DNA from: Apostichopus japonicus
Taxonomy: Eukaryota > Echinodermata > Holothuroidea > Aspidochirotida > Stichopodidae
Assembly: GCF_037975245.1 (NCBI RefSeq)
Contig: NC_092562.1
Span: 15,084,521 to 15,148,520, forward strand
Length of the DNA stretch: 64,000 bases
Direction: 5' to 3'
Position 1 is the first letter of the stretch; each line of letters opens with the position of its first letter. Shown here piece after piece: positions 13,859 through 26,100 of the stretch. The notes beneath the pieces were generated by a model. That model saw nothing but the letters and a program-made list of their open reading frames with translations, was not told the DNA's origin and ran no database searches. A program made the translations under genes and the position numbers.

Positions 13859-14110
13859 TTAGGGAGTGTTAGCTCAGTGGTTAACGTCGGTGCCTTTCAA
13901 TCATAAGGTCCCAAGTTCGAGTCACTCCAAGATTAATGTATGTCGTCCAGACAATTACAGCATTGTTGACAATTGACAATTCATTATCATGGACATTAAA
14001 AATATCAATCTAAGAGACTGACATTGGTCAGTTTGTGGCTTTGATAAGCCAATGAAGGCTTCTTCGCGAGTTCCTGCTTGCAGGAGGATCTAAAATACAT
14101 ACAAATCAAA
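13859..14110 (+). repeat. tRNA-derived SINE (second family), full-length copy
   Basis: The tRNA-like head at 13862-13930 has box A tagctcagtgg and box B aagttcgagtc, typical of an RNA polymerase III promoter. The body runs through gacaattgacaattcatt and ends in a hairpin-forming tail, gttcctgcttgcaggagga, at about 14070-14090. A truncated copy on the opposite strand lies at 48862-49015. The head is too diverged to be a working tRNA gene. Confidence 0.8.
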
Positions 14111-17100
14111 TATATAGTTTATTGGGTGTATACATCATCATTCTGTGAAGTAACCAAATAAATGACTTTCTATGCAAATCATATATGACTGACTGTGCAT
14201 TGCTACAAAACAAAATCCACTAACAATTGAATATCCTTATAGCACACTTCACATCCATATGCCATTTTTTTTTTTTTTTTTTTTGGTCTGCCCAATTTCT
14301 TTCAGATTGGTTTTAACAGAGGCAGATGGCAATGTTTGTCTACCAGGAGGGATATCAACCTGAAGAACAAATTTTCTGAGAACATTATCTTTTCCTCACG
14401 AATATTATTGATCACCCAATTTCCAAATGACAGTAGTTAGGTAAGATTTATGTAGAATATTTGCTTTTAAATGTAGACTGATACATAGTCTTGCTAGAAA
14501 TTGGAGTATTAAAGTCATAAGTCAATAAGGCTATCCATCACATTCAGATTATTTAAAAAAGTACAAGACGAACTTTCTGGCTTGCTTAAAAGAACAAGTT
14601 ATAGGAATTAAATGAACCATTGCATATGAACTTTTACAGTTTGGTGGTAAACGAAGTGGATATGATTGATCGACTATTAATGTGCAGCAAATGAAATGAA
14701 ATGGTAGGAATATGAAGTTGATAAATCATTTATTTCACTTGGAGACATCAACTAAGTGTTGTGATGAGCAGGCTCACTGCGTTATTACAAACATCACGCT
14801 AAGTTAATGTATGTATCGATCGAAAAGTAATTATCAACCTTTCCAATAAAATCTTGCAAAACTTTGACAAAAAGAAATCCAGAGGTACTCTCCCATCATG
14901 GCATGTGATAGCAACATTGCAAATCTTGTCATTTTACACAAATGGCAATGAATAATATATGACCAAATTCCATAATTTTTCTCTAATGATTTTTGGTATT
15001 CTATAATCAAGGGAAGGAAAAACATGTTCTTTGAATGAATTTACAATGGATCTAATGTAGTGCTCAACTAACCAGTTGCCTGCACAACAGGCACTTGTTA
15101 ATTGTCGATACAGTCAGTACAATATACAATTGCAGTTGACCAAAACTCTGTCATGCTGGCCACTCTATTAAATTGCCACACAAACAGTCATATCTGACCT
15201 AGTCCTATATAGTGATTATCTGAACAATTGTATTTTACAAAATTCCAAATTAACCCAAAATGTAGGTCACTACTGCACAAGTTTACGTCTATTTTCTGTT
15301 GGATTCAGGTCATCAATCATCAGTACATAATGTCACAAGAAAAACCTATACAAAGAATGGTGGTCGGGATTTCTATTTGGTTTTGCTTAAAATTTTGTGA
15401 TTTGGAATAAAAGGGAACAAATGGTTGCCATTCAGATGGATAACCTAAATTTACCAATTAAGGCATAGTTACATCTAATATATGAGTCTTAAGCAGTCTA
15501 CAATGCAGACAAGCTACCAATCACCTTGATAATGACATTTTGAGAATGCCTTCAAAGGTATTCCTCTATGCAACATGAGGCACACAATATTCCTTCATTA
15601 CGGATAGCATAGCATCGTGTTAATACGTATATATCTGTCTATAGATTCTGTAGCTGTATGCCTTTCACCTTCCATTAAACTTTCAGAATGGATCGTCTTT
15701 CATTTCAATTTTGTGGTATAATGCACCCTACTGAGCCATTGAACAGTCAAAAACAATAAACACATCTAAGAGTATTGGCAGACCAATTCATTAGAACACA
15801 ACTGACATCTGTGATATACTCCCTATCTATATATACATAGATGATGACTAGGAAAGTGTCATCCATATTACAAATACAATATTTTTATTTTTTGAATTGC
15901 TTCACAATATTATATTTACACATTTTTTCACTATAAACTTGATAGAAATCAAATGTTTAAACAGAGGTAGCTAGACCTACTCTTTAGAGAAGAATGCCAA
16001 GGTGTTTGGCAGCAGTGTTTTCTTATAAACAAGAAAATGGCCTCTATACATAAACACAGCATTGGCACTTTCTTGTAATATGTTTCCTTGAACCATCCAG
16101 GCCGAAACATGGGGTAAAATATACCAATATTTTTGTCAATTTTTGTCATAACCTATTCACCTACATGGCTTAAGTAGTCAAGCATTGCCATGGTATATAT
16201 ACAGTCTTGCCAAAGTAATTGCTTCCTTGCTTGGTGTTCAGTTACTATTGCCTAATCGTAGGCGCCTACTAACTGTTCAGTACATAACACTCACGCAGTA
16301 CGTACGCTGCCGCACAGTTTGGGTTCCAGGGAAGTATCTTTCACTGTGCATGTGAGAATAGTCTGCCTGATGATAACAGCTGATCTAGAACAGATGCTAA
16401 TGAGGAAAGGGAAGCTTGATTTCCCTCGGGATCTACAGTCTACCTCAAAACGAAATGAGTTTCGTTGTGATGTTCACCTCAAGATCATGAATTATTTTCT
16501 AGTACTATGTACGACGACGACGACGTACAAAAAAATTTAATCCATAACCAACCAGCATTTTGAAAAAACAGATAGGATGTTCTATTCATGAATTTAGCCA
16601 AGTGCTTTGTGCGCAAAACACAAACGCGAGAAAAGTACATTGTAGTGATGTAGTGATGGATATAACCAGGTTATAGATTCTCGAATGTAACAGCACAGTG
16701 TGAATGTGGAAGGAAAGAAATATTCATAAATAATTCAATGGAACCACTATATGATCCAGTTTATTCAGTTTTAACAGACATGAACCCCTATCCTTCCCCA
16801 ACCCCCCCCCCCGCCCTCCTCCAACCCCACCCACCATCACACCTCAATGGAATACCTTTACAGTCATGTTGTTATAAATGCTAAATCACTTCCTAAAAGT
16901 AGCCATTGGCCAGAGGTTCCACTTTTGGATTTAGCACAGGAAATTATGTAATTTAGCAATCAAATTTTGTTATCTATCTCTTAGCGTATAGTAAGATGGG
17001 GGTTTTTGAGTTTGCAAAATCTATACTGCTATGAAACATTAATGGTACTTTAAGATGCACCCGTTTCATGAAAGGTACACAATTCTGTTTGTGCTTCATA

Positions 17101-18818
17101 AAACAAGCAAACCTAACATCTTCAATTCAACAAGTTTGTGCATCCAGCTTGATTGAACAGAAACAAATTTTATATAAAAAGGCGACCAGTGTTTAGATCA
17201 TGTTTATACCAAAAACAGCATCGTTTTTTTAGCTTGGAATGATAAAGTACATTGGTGCAAAACTTGCGAGTAATTGAGGAATGTTCAGCCATTTTATGTC
17301 CCCTACTGAAATTATCTTCAGCAATGAAGGGTCCATTTTATAGTGTGATGATATTGTGACTATGTGGAAATTAAATGGAATATGTTACCATATGTTTTGT
17401 CAGATCTTAGAGACAAAAATGCACAACTTGCTAATTTTGTGGGCATGGAACTTGTACCTACTTCGAGCTCTTTTTACGTCGCAAATGCTAAGGCAATTTG
17501 ACTTATGTTATAGGATGAGTTATTGATGATCATATGCATGTAACTTGTAGGCCTACCCTGTAACAGAACCAAGCCTGTGCTTAGCATTTTCCATGAGGTG
17601 GTGCATGTACTGAAGAATGTGGTCCTTTTTTATTGAACACCACCCTGGAGGCAGAATAGCCTTCTTTCTCTTTTTAATTAAGGATGCTTATATGCAAAAT
17701 GAGGTTAAAGTTTGAAACCATTTTTGTTTGGTAACATTTGATAACATTTACAAATTTTCTTACCAACAGACAACAGTTCTAAATGGATACATATCAAGCT
17801 TCTACGAATAACTGTTTCTTTCTTTCAATGCTGATTGATATTTCGATGTGCTTATTTTTTTCTGAGATCAGATTTGACAGATGACCAAGACCAACCTTTG
17901 AGACCTTCATTAGAAATATAGGATGTTTAATAAGGAAGTTAAATATTGGTTCTGTCTGTATGATATTATTGGATTATCTGTTATTGCTAAATCCTTTTAA
18001 ATGATAATTGGTATGTCACAAAGGTTATAAAGCCAATGCAATTCTGAATTGTTAAAGGGTGTGAAGACTTGCGCAAAGAGAAACGTCTGATGCTGGTAAT
18101 CGGACCTAATTTCGACATCGATCCCAGAAAATACACACAGCTTGCTACCGTCGTTAATTAGACACTAGTGTACAGTCAGTACATAGAGCTGCGGTCAATA
18201 CCCACAGCACAGTGTACACACGATACAACGATGGACATCTCAGGTCCAGCTGAAGATAACAAGGTATCACATTTCATTACTGTCTGCATTTTGTAGCGAC
18301 AAGAGAAAAACTTCACTTGCAAGCATCGGAAAGTTACTTTTTAACAGGGCGGCACACGGTTTGGGGTGAGTCTTCAATGCCTTTAAACATTGTCCATAAA
18401 TTTCCTGCATTACTTGGAGCAAGCCATATCCTGATATCATGTTTGACCCTAAAGATACATTTTCTATGCATTTTGGAAACATTTTACAATTGTGCTGTAG
18501 ATCTAGGTAAAAACACTTGAATCAAAGATAAATGAAATCTTAGCAATTCAGCTGAAAATATCTGTCTCCCTTGCAATCTTTATAAAAATATACTTTTATT
18601 CTTTCTTTTATTGATCCAAGAAGATAAAAGTTTTAGACAGTACTTTGTTAGTTTTAGGCAAACCAAATTTACAAAATTTGCAAATTAATAAACAAGAAAA
18701 GGAAAGTAAGCCTGTTCAGAGCATTTGTTAGGACTTGATAAACCACACTCAAGTACATTTTTATTTCCTGCATTTATTAACAAAAGTTTTATACAAACAA
18801 ACATCTGAGAGTTGGGCA

Positions 18819-18972
18819 GCTTTTGAGAGTACCTATTCAACAAGCAAGCAGTGAATCGTTTACTCTTCTCTGAAAATGTGATATTATCTGCTATTCTGCT
18901 TTTGAGAGGACATATTCAACAAGCAGTGAATCGATTACTCTTCTCTGAAAATGTGATATTATCTGCTATTCA
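18819..18972 (+). repeat. Two-copy tandem duplication, 79-base unit
   Basis: Units start at 18819 and 18898 with gcttttgagag. They share gtgaatcg and the following 40 or so bases almost perfectly; the second lacks a 4-base caag. The high identity suggests a recent local duplication. The short ORF across it simply reflects the repeat. Confidence 0.85.
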
Positions 18973-21529
18973 GCTGTCAGATTATTTCCTTTGGTTAGGT
19001 TTTCCTTTTATGGAATGTATTGCAATCCAAATTTTGCATATGAATCATTAAAGAGCCATATTCATAGGGGTGATGAATAATAAATTTTGGCAATACGATT
19101 TATGAAAGCGAATACAAAATGGACTAGCATTTCAAATTGTTGTCATGGTTGCCACCTGTATGAACACCATCAGGTACTATGTCTCGGTGTTCTTTCAATT
19201 GTTCAAAAACAAATTGACAAATAACTTGACAACTCCTGAAAAAAATTTACATGACTGTGCTAGGATTCAAGAATGCAGTATAGAGGAACTACCTTGCGGA
19301 TCTAGTAAACCCTGTTTCTGTGAAATATCTGGGTGAATTTCGAAATCCACTTAAACATGACAAATTATGTTTGTTCTAAAGCTACAACAACATTGTGATG
19401 GGTAGGGGGAATGAGGAGACAACCAGGACATGAATTCCTAACATTTACTTCAAATAGTTCCTATTTAAGGTAATATCTACTCCAAGATTCTCACAAGGAA
19501 GAGACAAGCCACAAGTTGGGATACTAGCAGCAAAAGAAATAGTTGTAAATGTCCATCAGCAATTCTAATACATGATGGGGTACAAAGAATAATTTAAGTT
19601 AACTGTTGAACTTCTATTGTAAGCAGTAAGTTGCACAGGATTTTCACTTCTGGGAGGGGGGGGGTGGGTTCTGCAACTGATTGAGGTAGGGCTATGAATC
19701 ATTATGGAAAGGCTTCATGGGCCTGGAGAAATGGCCTAATATTATCCCCATTGAATATAAAAAATTGCAACTGAATTTTTCCCAATGTGCCCTTTTTGGA
19801 CATGCTACTGATCATAAAAATAAATAAAAATAAGCCTGATTGTAAGCAGGTACATTCAAATTCCTAAAATAACATATCAACACTAACTTGACAGGACCCA
19901 AATATTTAGATATTTCTGCACCAATGATCTAAATTTTCATGCTTGGATCTCATTTTCAATGGTCCATGTTGTTCTTTTTTGTTTGGGGGGGGGGTGGGGA
20001 TGATTGACTAGAGTACCTTTTACATAAGTACTCTTTGATATGGAAAGCTCACAAGTCAAAGGTCACTTATAAAAATTATTGAAGAAAATCCAAATGTTTT
20101 TCTCTTCTCTAATTTGCTTTTGAGTCATGACAGGTGCAAGTGCAACAAAGTTTTAGATTACAATGGAATGAATTCTTTTTGGGAATTGGTCACAATTGTC
20201 AAACTAAATCATGACATCATTTAGGTAATTTAACATCTGAAGACTCAAAAATATTCCCTCTGGCAATCACAATGAACACCAAAATGCAAAGTCCCAAATT
20301 ATAAATTTCTGTATTTCCTAACAAAGGACTGATCTGCCAGAAATTAAGGTTAGTGTTGCCACTTGAAATGCTTTCCCTTAAACTACAATGGACCTTGACG
20401 AATTGCATAAGATTGGTGTTGATGCTATGCTAAAAGAATTTACCTGTACCAAGCAAGTTTTATGAAAACTCTGAAACACTGTCATATTTGCAAAGTGACC
20501 ATTTTACTAACAATTTATTACATTTCAGTTGTAATGAAGCCTAGGCCCATGGCTTATCTAATTTGGCCCACATCTTATATTAGTGTAGACTAACCCTTAA
20601 CCATACTATATAAACTTGTTTGTCTCTCCAAAATATAGAGTGGCAGTTTTCCTAAGGGCATGTAAACATACTTTGATTGTAAAATTGACTGAAGAGGAAA
20701 CCAGTCTTTCTATGGTGAGTCATTGTACTAGATAGTGTTATCCTTAAATATCTGTTTTGATGATGACCACCACGAGGTACCAGTTGTTTCTATAAGTTTC
20801 GATTTGCAAAGCATATTAAACATGAACTTTGCAGAATGCTTTTACAATGACTACCAAACTTGTTATGGTTTATAATGCTAACACATGACGTTCTGGCATG
20901 TCGCCAATTTGCCATGCTGCATATACCCATATAAACTATTGAATACATTGTTTACACCTACTTCATAGTTTCGCGCGTTTTGTGTTCACAATGCGCGCGT
21001 TAAATCAATGCCCGACCGTACTTTTTAAGCATGTTTACGTATCGATGTGGTAATCATCACATACATGTACTTGTGTACATATGTATATTTAATACAATGG
21101 AACACTGCCGTTTCACAAGCGCGGATCTTTTTTAAGTGGTGTAAGTTTAACGTTAGTCTAGCCTAAGTCTGAGTTTACTTTATTTTTCTAGGCAGTTGTA
21201 TTACATCGTACATGCGCGAAAGGAAAATCACAGTAGTAAAACATCAACGGACAACGCTTTGTAGAACATAACTTTCAATTTAACAAGAAGCGGTTACCGT
21301 TTTGTTAGTTTTGTAAACTTGTGAAACCACTACAAAATGTTTTAGAGTGAAAGATATGCCATACTCATTCATATGCCGCAAGTCACGCCAGGTTACAAAG
21401 TACAAGTTACGACGAACATGGCGTTGGCCTGCCTGTAAAGATGGACCCTAAAATATTATTTACTATGGCAATTGCTACAATAAATAGAACATGCGAAACC
21501 TCAGTATGTTACATTACTATAAAACTAGT

Positions 21530-22180
21530 TTAGTCATTAGTAGCCTAGTATTAGTAAGTAGTAGACTAGACGTCTGACCCTTATCGATTAGGCTGAGTCC
21601 GAACTTGGCTAGCCTATGTTTGTGAATACTCGACAGAAGTATTAACTAGCTTATAAGTTATAGGCCTACTAGCCTAGCGTCTATCCATCTCAGGATTGCA
21701 TTTTGATTTTTAAAACGATGGAATTTTGGAACTTGCAGCTCGAATTTTGGCCATGACGGTCGCAGTACTTAATACTAGCACACTTTTACTAGGCCTACTA
21801 AAAGTACTATATTTTACATGTACTACTACTAGCCTAGGGCCTATATATAGGGCCCAGGCAACTTGTGCAAGGCAAACAATTGGTTGTTTATTTTGGCTGG
21901 TTAGTATTACTCAGGTCTAAGAATTAGAACTAGCCAGGCCCAGTTTATTATTAGTTTGTAACGTAAGCCTGCGATTAATATGAGGTCTACATTTTCACGG
22001 TCAATGCAGAAAAATTCTAAAGGATGTCTAACACGACTTTGTCCGGCCGTTTTTTCTCTTCTTAGTCTACCTTACTTAGGCTAAGTTCTTACTAGTTTAA
22101 GTATTTACTGGCAATGTCTAGGCTACCTAGATCTTTATTCTATAGTTTATTATCTAGGCTAGTCCTAGTACAAGTACCCC
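21530..22180. repeat. CTAG-rich low-complexity tract
   Basis: By eye about 18 CTAG tetramers occur in roughly 650 bases (chance expectation is nearer 3), in contexts such as actagcctag and ctactactactag. No clean tandem period could be fixed. It lies inside the ELAV-like intron about 0.6-1.3 kb downstream of the candidate start exon. Confidence 0.6.
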
Positions 22181-22520
22181 AAAGGCGTTACTTCAATGAA
22201 GAAAACAATATTCTTCACAAGGGTGACATGCCTTCAGAACTATCCGACTCTCACATATTTCTTTCTAATATAGTCGAGGTCTAAACTTCTTATTCTTTAA
22301 CGACAATATATTGGCTGGGTCCCTAGTCAATGCATATAGTTTATTTCCTAGTTAAATATAAAAGTAGCGCAAAGCCGTTGCTTCAATTCAGGAAACAATC
22401 TTTTTTTTACAAGGGCGACATGCCTTCAGAACTCTCAAATCTTTGTAACTTTCTACTGATATAGCCTACCCCTAACTTAAATTACTTATTTAAGGCTATT
22501 TAATAAGCGATAGACCATGG
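22140..22520 (+). repeat. Imperfect tandem duplication, about 190-base period
   Basis: Segments at 22173-22276 and 22363-22466 share tatagttta, caaag(g/c)cgtt, cttcaat and gacatgccttcagaact in the same order, 190 bases apart. Divergence is substantial, so the duplication is old. Confidence 0.7.
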
Positions 22521-22801
22521 TCTTAGCTACTATTGTTGTTCTAACCTAACAAGACCTTTAGGGGAAGCCTTAAACGTTTGTAAAACTGAAAATTAAGATT
22601 CCTCAAACACATGTTCTTTACCTCAGTCGTCTTCAAAAGACGCATGTTGTTTCATTTAGTCCCAATACATATTACTTGGCTACTTAACGTACCCACGTGG
22701 AACGACTTTCATTCAGTCACATGAATCAACCATCTTTAACTTTATAAATCGATATGTTATAATTTTAAGTCATAACTATGATGAAAGAGTATTGTCCTTA
22801 C

Positions 22802-22852
22802 CGTTGCTGAGAATATATTCAGCATAGATGTTAATCCTCGGCTTTCCTAAAC
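22802..22852 (-). CDS. ELAVL: Candidate start exon of the ELAV-like gene (short N-terminal extension)
   Basis: On the minus strand this segment has an acceptor (tttgacag, exon from 22852; alternative tttag, exon from 22846) and a strong donor, AACG|GTAAGG, at 22802. It holds an ATG at 22825-22823, and the frame MLNIFSAT joins in phase 0 to AAC ATG GAG of the exon at 13661, giving MLNIFSATN-MEQ. An in-frame TAG lies just upstream of the ATG when the first acceptor is used. Vertebrate ELAVL4 isoforms likewise add a few residues ahead of the MEPQ-type start from an upstream exon, so the layout is plausible. It could instead be wholly untranslated, with translation from MEQ. The call rests on splice signals and phase only. 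Confidence 0.55.
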
Positions 22853-23086
22853 CTGTCAAACACAAAATGGTAACATCAAATTCTGACTATGCTGGCAAGG
22901 TTGCTAAACTGGAACTGAATTGCTATGCTGTCCAATCTTCCACGGTGCGTTGGTTTCGATATTCCGCATAAAAGTAGACATCAAACACAAAGTTTGCTAA
23001 AGGGTGAGGAAAAACTACAATTTGAAACCCACAAAAACAGTTTTAAAAGCATGAGATGGTGAAAAGTCAAATCCTAAAAAATCTAC

Positions 23087-23157
23087 CTTCCAACAAAATC
23101 CGTGAAATTTCTACTGCAAAAAACACAACAGGACGAATTTCCCGATGTGAACATAAA
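23087..23157 (-). other. ELAVL: Candidate first (5' UTR) exon of the ELAV-like gene
   Basis: On the minus strand a donor-like GGAAG|GTAGAT occurs at 23087. About 95 bases upstream of it is a TATAAAT (23189-23183), which would place a start site near 23155-23160 and give a 5' UTR exon of about 70 bases. No long ORF is present. A 234-base intron would then link it to the exon at 22852. The right-hand boundary (transcription start) is estimated, not seen. Alternative: the promoter could lie anywhere upstream to about 27 kb. Confidence 0.3.
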
Positions 23158-23182
23158 TAAACGTAAAAGAAAGCAATGATGC

Positions 23183-23189
23183 ATTTATA
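23183..23189 (-). promoter_or_regulatory. Candidate TATA box for the ELAV-like gene
   Basis: TATAAAT on the minus strand lies just upstream of the candidate 5' UTR exon, next to CpG-containing sequence (23200-23310, including cgtctagtcgagcgatgcagacgtcac with a CRE-like gacgtcac). Position and orientation fit the ELAV-like gene, but a TATA-like heptamer is expected by chance in AT-rich DNA. Confidence 0.3.
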
Positions 23190-26100
23190 CTGTTCGAGGC
23201 TTGGAAGTGAGAAGCCGCTCAGATAATCTTGCGCTGAACGTCTAGTCGAGCGATGCAGACGTCACATTCAGGGCAGTCGCGTGCCCGACCGAATCCGCTG
23301 AAACTAAAATAGTGCCAACTAGTATTGCTCGTACTTAGACTGTTGTAGTAGTTAGTAGTAGTAAAAGTCGATTAGTACTAGTAGCAGAACTAAAGTGACG
23401 CCCGTGTAATTTTACTTTGAAGCTAAATAATGTTAATGTTTTCAAACTCTAGTTAACGAACAATATTTGTTATCTTCGTATGCTGTAACACAGAGCCACT
23501 GAGTTAACGTTAGTTTCACGTTCTGTATTTTTTTTTAATATCTGTGATGTTTTTATATTGCGCTAGTTCAGAAAAAAAGATACAATTACCATGATATTAA
23601 ACGTTTCAGATATTTGTAACAAATTAAAGTGAATTAAAAGTAGATTCTTTCTTAAAAGCATAGTTCCATTTTACCAAGTTCCATAATTTACTATAAACCA
23701 TTAGCGTTGCAGGTGCTTATTGTGGGAGGAACTTTCATACAAGCGGATTGATTCGGAGTAGACACGCGCAAGCGCGTGGCTTAAGAAAACTCCACACGTG
23801 CCGACTGGCTACGCATTACCATAACTGTCTAGTTTGTCTGAAAAAGTCAATAATAAAAACAAAATTTAAGAAGGAAACGCTTAGAAGCAGCGAGCACATT
23901 ATTTTTTCTATCTTACCTCGAAGTTTTTAGCGAGAGAATAGAGATTTGTCCTCGGAATTGATTAACGGTTTAGCTTTAACGCATATTTGAGACCAGTGTA
24001 AAAAAAGGAGAGCACACGTGTCATCCCCAACTTAACTCAGATTACTCAGTGGGAGGTATCTGTGCACGTACTTATTTCAGTACCTTCAAACAACGTTTAT
24101 AAAGAAAGTTTATTTCGTATTGTTTAGTCTTCCTGTTTATGACAAACATAGTATACAGTATGCAAGGTTGAATGCACACCTGGCTATTCATTGTATTATG
24201 TAAAAAAGATTGTGGTGAGATTTGATTGGATAACGACACGTGGCCCATTTTAGACTGTCGAAAGTCACAGAAGACATTTTTCGTCTATTGTTTGCTTAAT
24301 AAGTCTGTCCAAAACATGTTAAAAGTAGGTCACGTGAAGATTAGTGCAAGTGGTAATAAACTGTTTACGCAGAGAATTGGCTCACTCACTGGCAGTTTGG
24401 CAATGGTACCGCAATGCTTGTTTTTTTGTGCGTAGGTTATGTTGCCATGACTTAAAAAAGAGGTATGCTATGGCGAAGGAGACTAGTGCAATTTTTTTAA
24501 CCCCAAGGTTTCGACTGTTAGAACATGAACGCACGAGTGGAGATGATACAAGTAGTTGCACTTCCGTTCTATGAAACTGGCAGAAGGTGGCAGGGGAGAG
24601 ACAGACGGGGTTGTAAAGATATTGTCACCAATTTTCCTCATACGTCGATTTGTACAATCATTTTAGTGTTTGTGACCCTTTTCCCCTTCCATGTATACCA
24701 AAATTGTATTCAACTTCAATACAAATTTCGCATATCTCTCAATGCAGCTATGAACACAGATGAACAAGCTATTTCTACCATTTGCAATTATTGCGTTTGT
24801 TGGCAATGCATCTGAAGTCCACCCGTGCAAATTGATTGATTACTTTCTATAATACCTAAAAGACCGTAAACGTGATTGGCATGAATAAATGCTTCTGGAA
24901 GTTTAAATGCAAATACATTTAAGTTCACTACGAACTTTATATATATACATATATGTGAGCTTTGGTTCTAGAGAATAACAACGACACGAATTTGGGCACT
25001 TGTCAACAACAACACTTCATGGACGCAGCAATCTCTGGAAAGTATTTATGCTGGTTTCATAGAAATAAAATAATTCCAACGTAAGGAACAAATGTTATAC
25101 TGTACTTGAATATTTCAAAGATATGTTTTATCGCATACGGTACCGCATTTAGCTCGGCTCGAAAGGCAAAGGATTAAACGAGGGCGCTGTTTAGAAATTA
25201 CACTTATCTGTGCAATGCACCCTCTATCGGCCACAGTGCTGGAGCGTTAAGTTCACTTTGAAAATGCAGCAGGTTGCCTATTTCTTCCCCTTTCTTTTCT
25301 TGATACATGACTTGATGTTGCTTTGCCAGTTTAGAGAAAGAAGGTCTAGTTCTCAAGTTGAGACTGGTGATGAGCATTCTCATATATATTTGCAGGCGCA
25401 GTTCCAGGGGGTCTTTCAAAATATGCTACTCATATACAAATTACAACAAACATAGACAATTAAACAGAATTAAACTCCCGAATAATTAACTAAAATTGCC
25501 TCGAATTCACTCTTGAACACAACTGTTTCATTCCATGTTCCGGGGATTTCACGGATTGCTTTCCTCATCTGGACATAGGCCTAATCCAGTTGTGGTACAA
25601 AGTTTGCTTGTAATCAGATTAACGGCCACAAGTTTCACATGATAAAAGTTGCCAATACAGAATAACGTTGACCACTCCATGACGACCTAACACCTACCCT
25701 ACCCCTTCTGGCGGATCCAGTGAGGGGTAGGCTGACTTACAGACACCATCCGCGAGCTCCCACTCCCCTGATAATGCAACATGCAGGACAAGGTCCTTGT
25801 GGTGTTCAAACATTCAGTCCCTATTTTTTAACGAAAAAATTATCAGATTTATTCTACTTAAAATATGAACTTATAATTGCGTTTTCTATACATTTCTCCC
25901 CTTTATTATTTTGTGAACGTCGGAGATTATCTATACAAACCTAACGACAGTAAAAATATAAACTAATTATAATAATGATAAAAAATTAGTAAAGAAAGTG
26001 AAGGAATGAGATATGTTGACCTACTTTTTCTTATGAATAAGTTGTTTTGTAAAACTCGTCGCCATTTATAACCCGCCATTTATCACGTTAGGAGACCAGA

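Larger units (their letters stand above)
13662..22801 (-). other. ELAV-like intron upstream of the RRM1 exon (9.1 kb)
   Basis: Intron between the candidate start exon and the N-terminal/RRM1 exon. It contains a SINE (13859-14110), a poly-T tract (14265-14284), a C-rich run (16800-16815), a 79-base tandem duplication (18819-18972), G-runs (19657, 19986), a CTAG-rich tract (21530-22180) and an imperfect 190-base direct duplication (22140-22520). No other gene is supported. Confidence 0.6.
1..23157 (-). other. ELAVL: ELAV/Hu-family RNA-binding protein gene locus (5' part; 3' part lies beyond base 1)
   Basis: Locus entry tying together the minus-strand exons. The gene encodes a neuronal-type ELAV/Hu RNA-binding protein; family members bind AU/U-rich elements in mRNAs and control splicing, stability and translation in nucleus and cytoplasm. 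Visible parts are a candidate 5' UTR exon (about 23157-23087), a candidate start exon (22852-22802), the exon carrying the N-terminus and RNP2 half of RRM1 (13661-13391), and the RNP1 half of RRM1 (3321-3218). Introns are roughly 0.23, 9.1 and 10.1 kb. The exon that should follow, opening with the family's VSYARPSS-type segment, was not found in bases 1-3217, so RRM2, hinge and RRM3 are outside the window. The RRM1 exon split is the one used by vertebrate ELAVL genes. The orthologue number (ELAVL1 to 4) cannot be decided from this fragment. Confidence 0.93.

Noticed and set aside
13862-13932. tRNA-like sequence with A and B boxes on plus
   Set aside because: Head of the second SINE family; no clean acceptor stem, and the body and tail recur at 48862-49015 without the head.
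18231-18263. Start-codon segment MDISGPAEDNK followed by a gtatca donor-like sequence on plus
   Set aside because: Ends in phase 0, incompatible with AGBL4 exon 2, and no phase-matched plus-strand partner was found. It lies inside the minus-strand ELAV-like intron. Only RNA data could revive it.
18267-18482. 71-codon minus-strand ORF in the ELAV-like intron
   Set aside because: No in-phase junction to the ELAV exon at 13661 and no family resemblance; likely chance.
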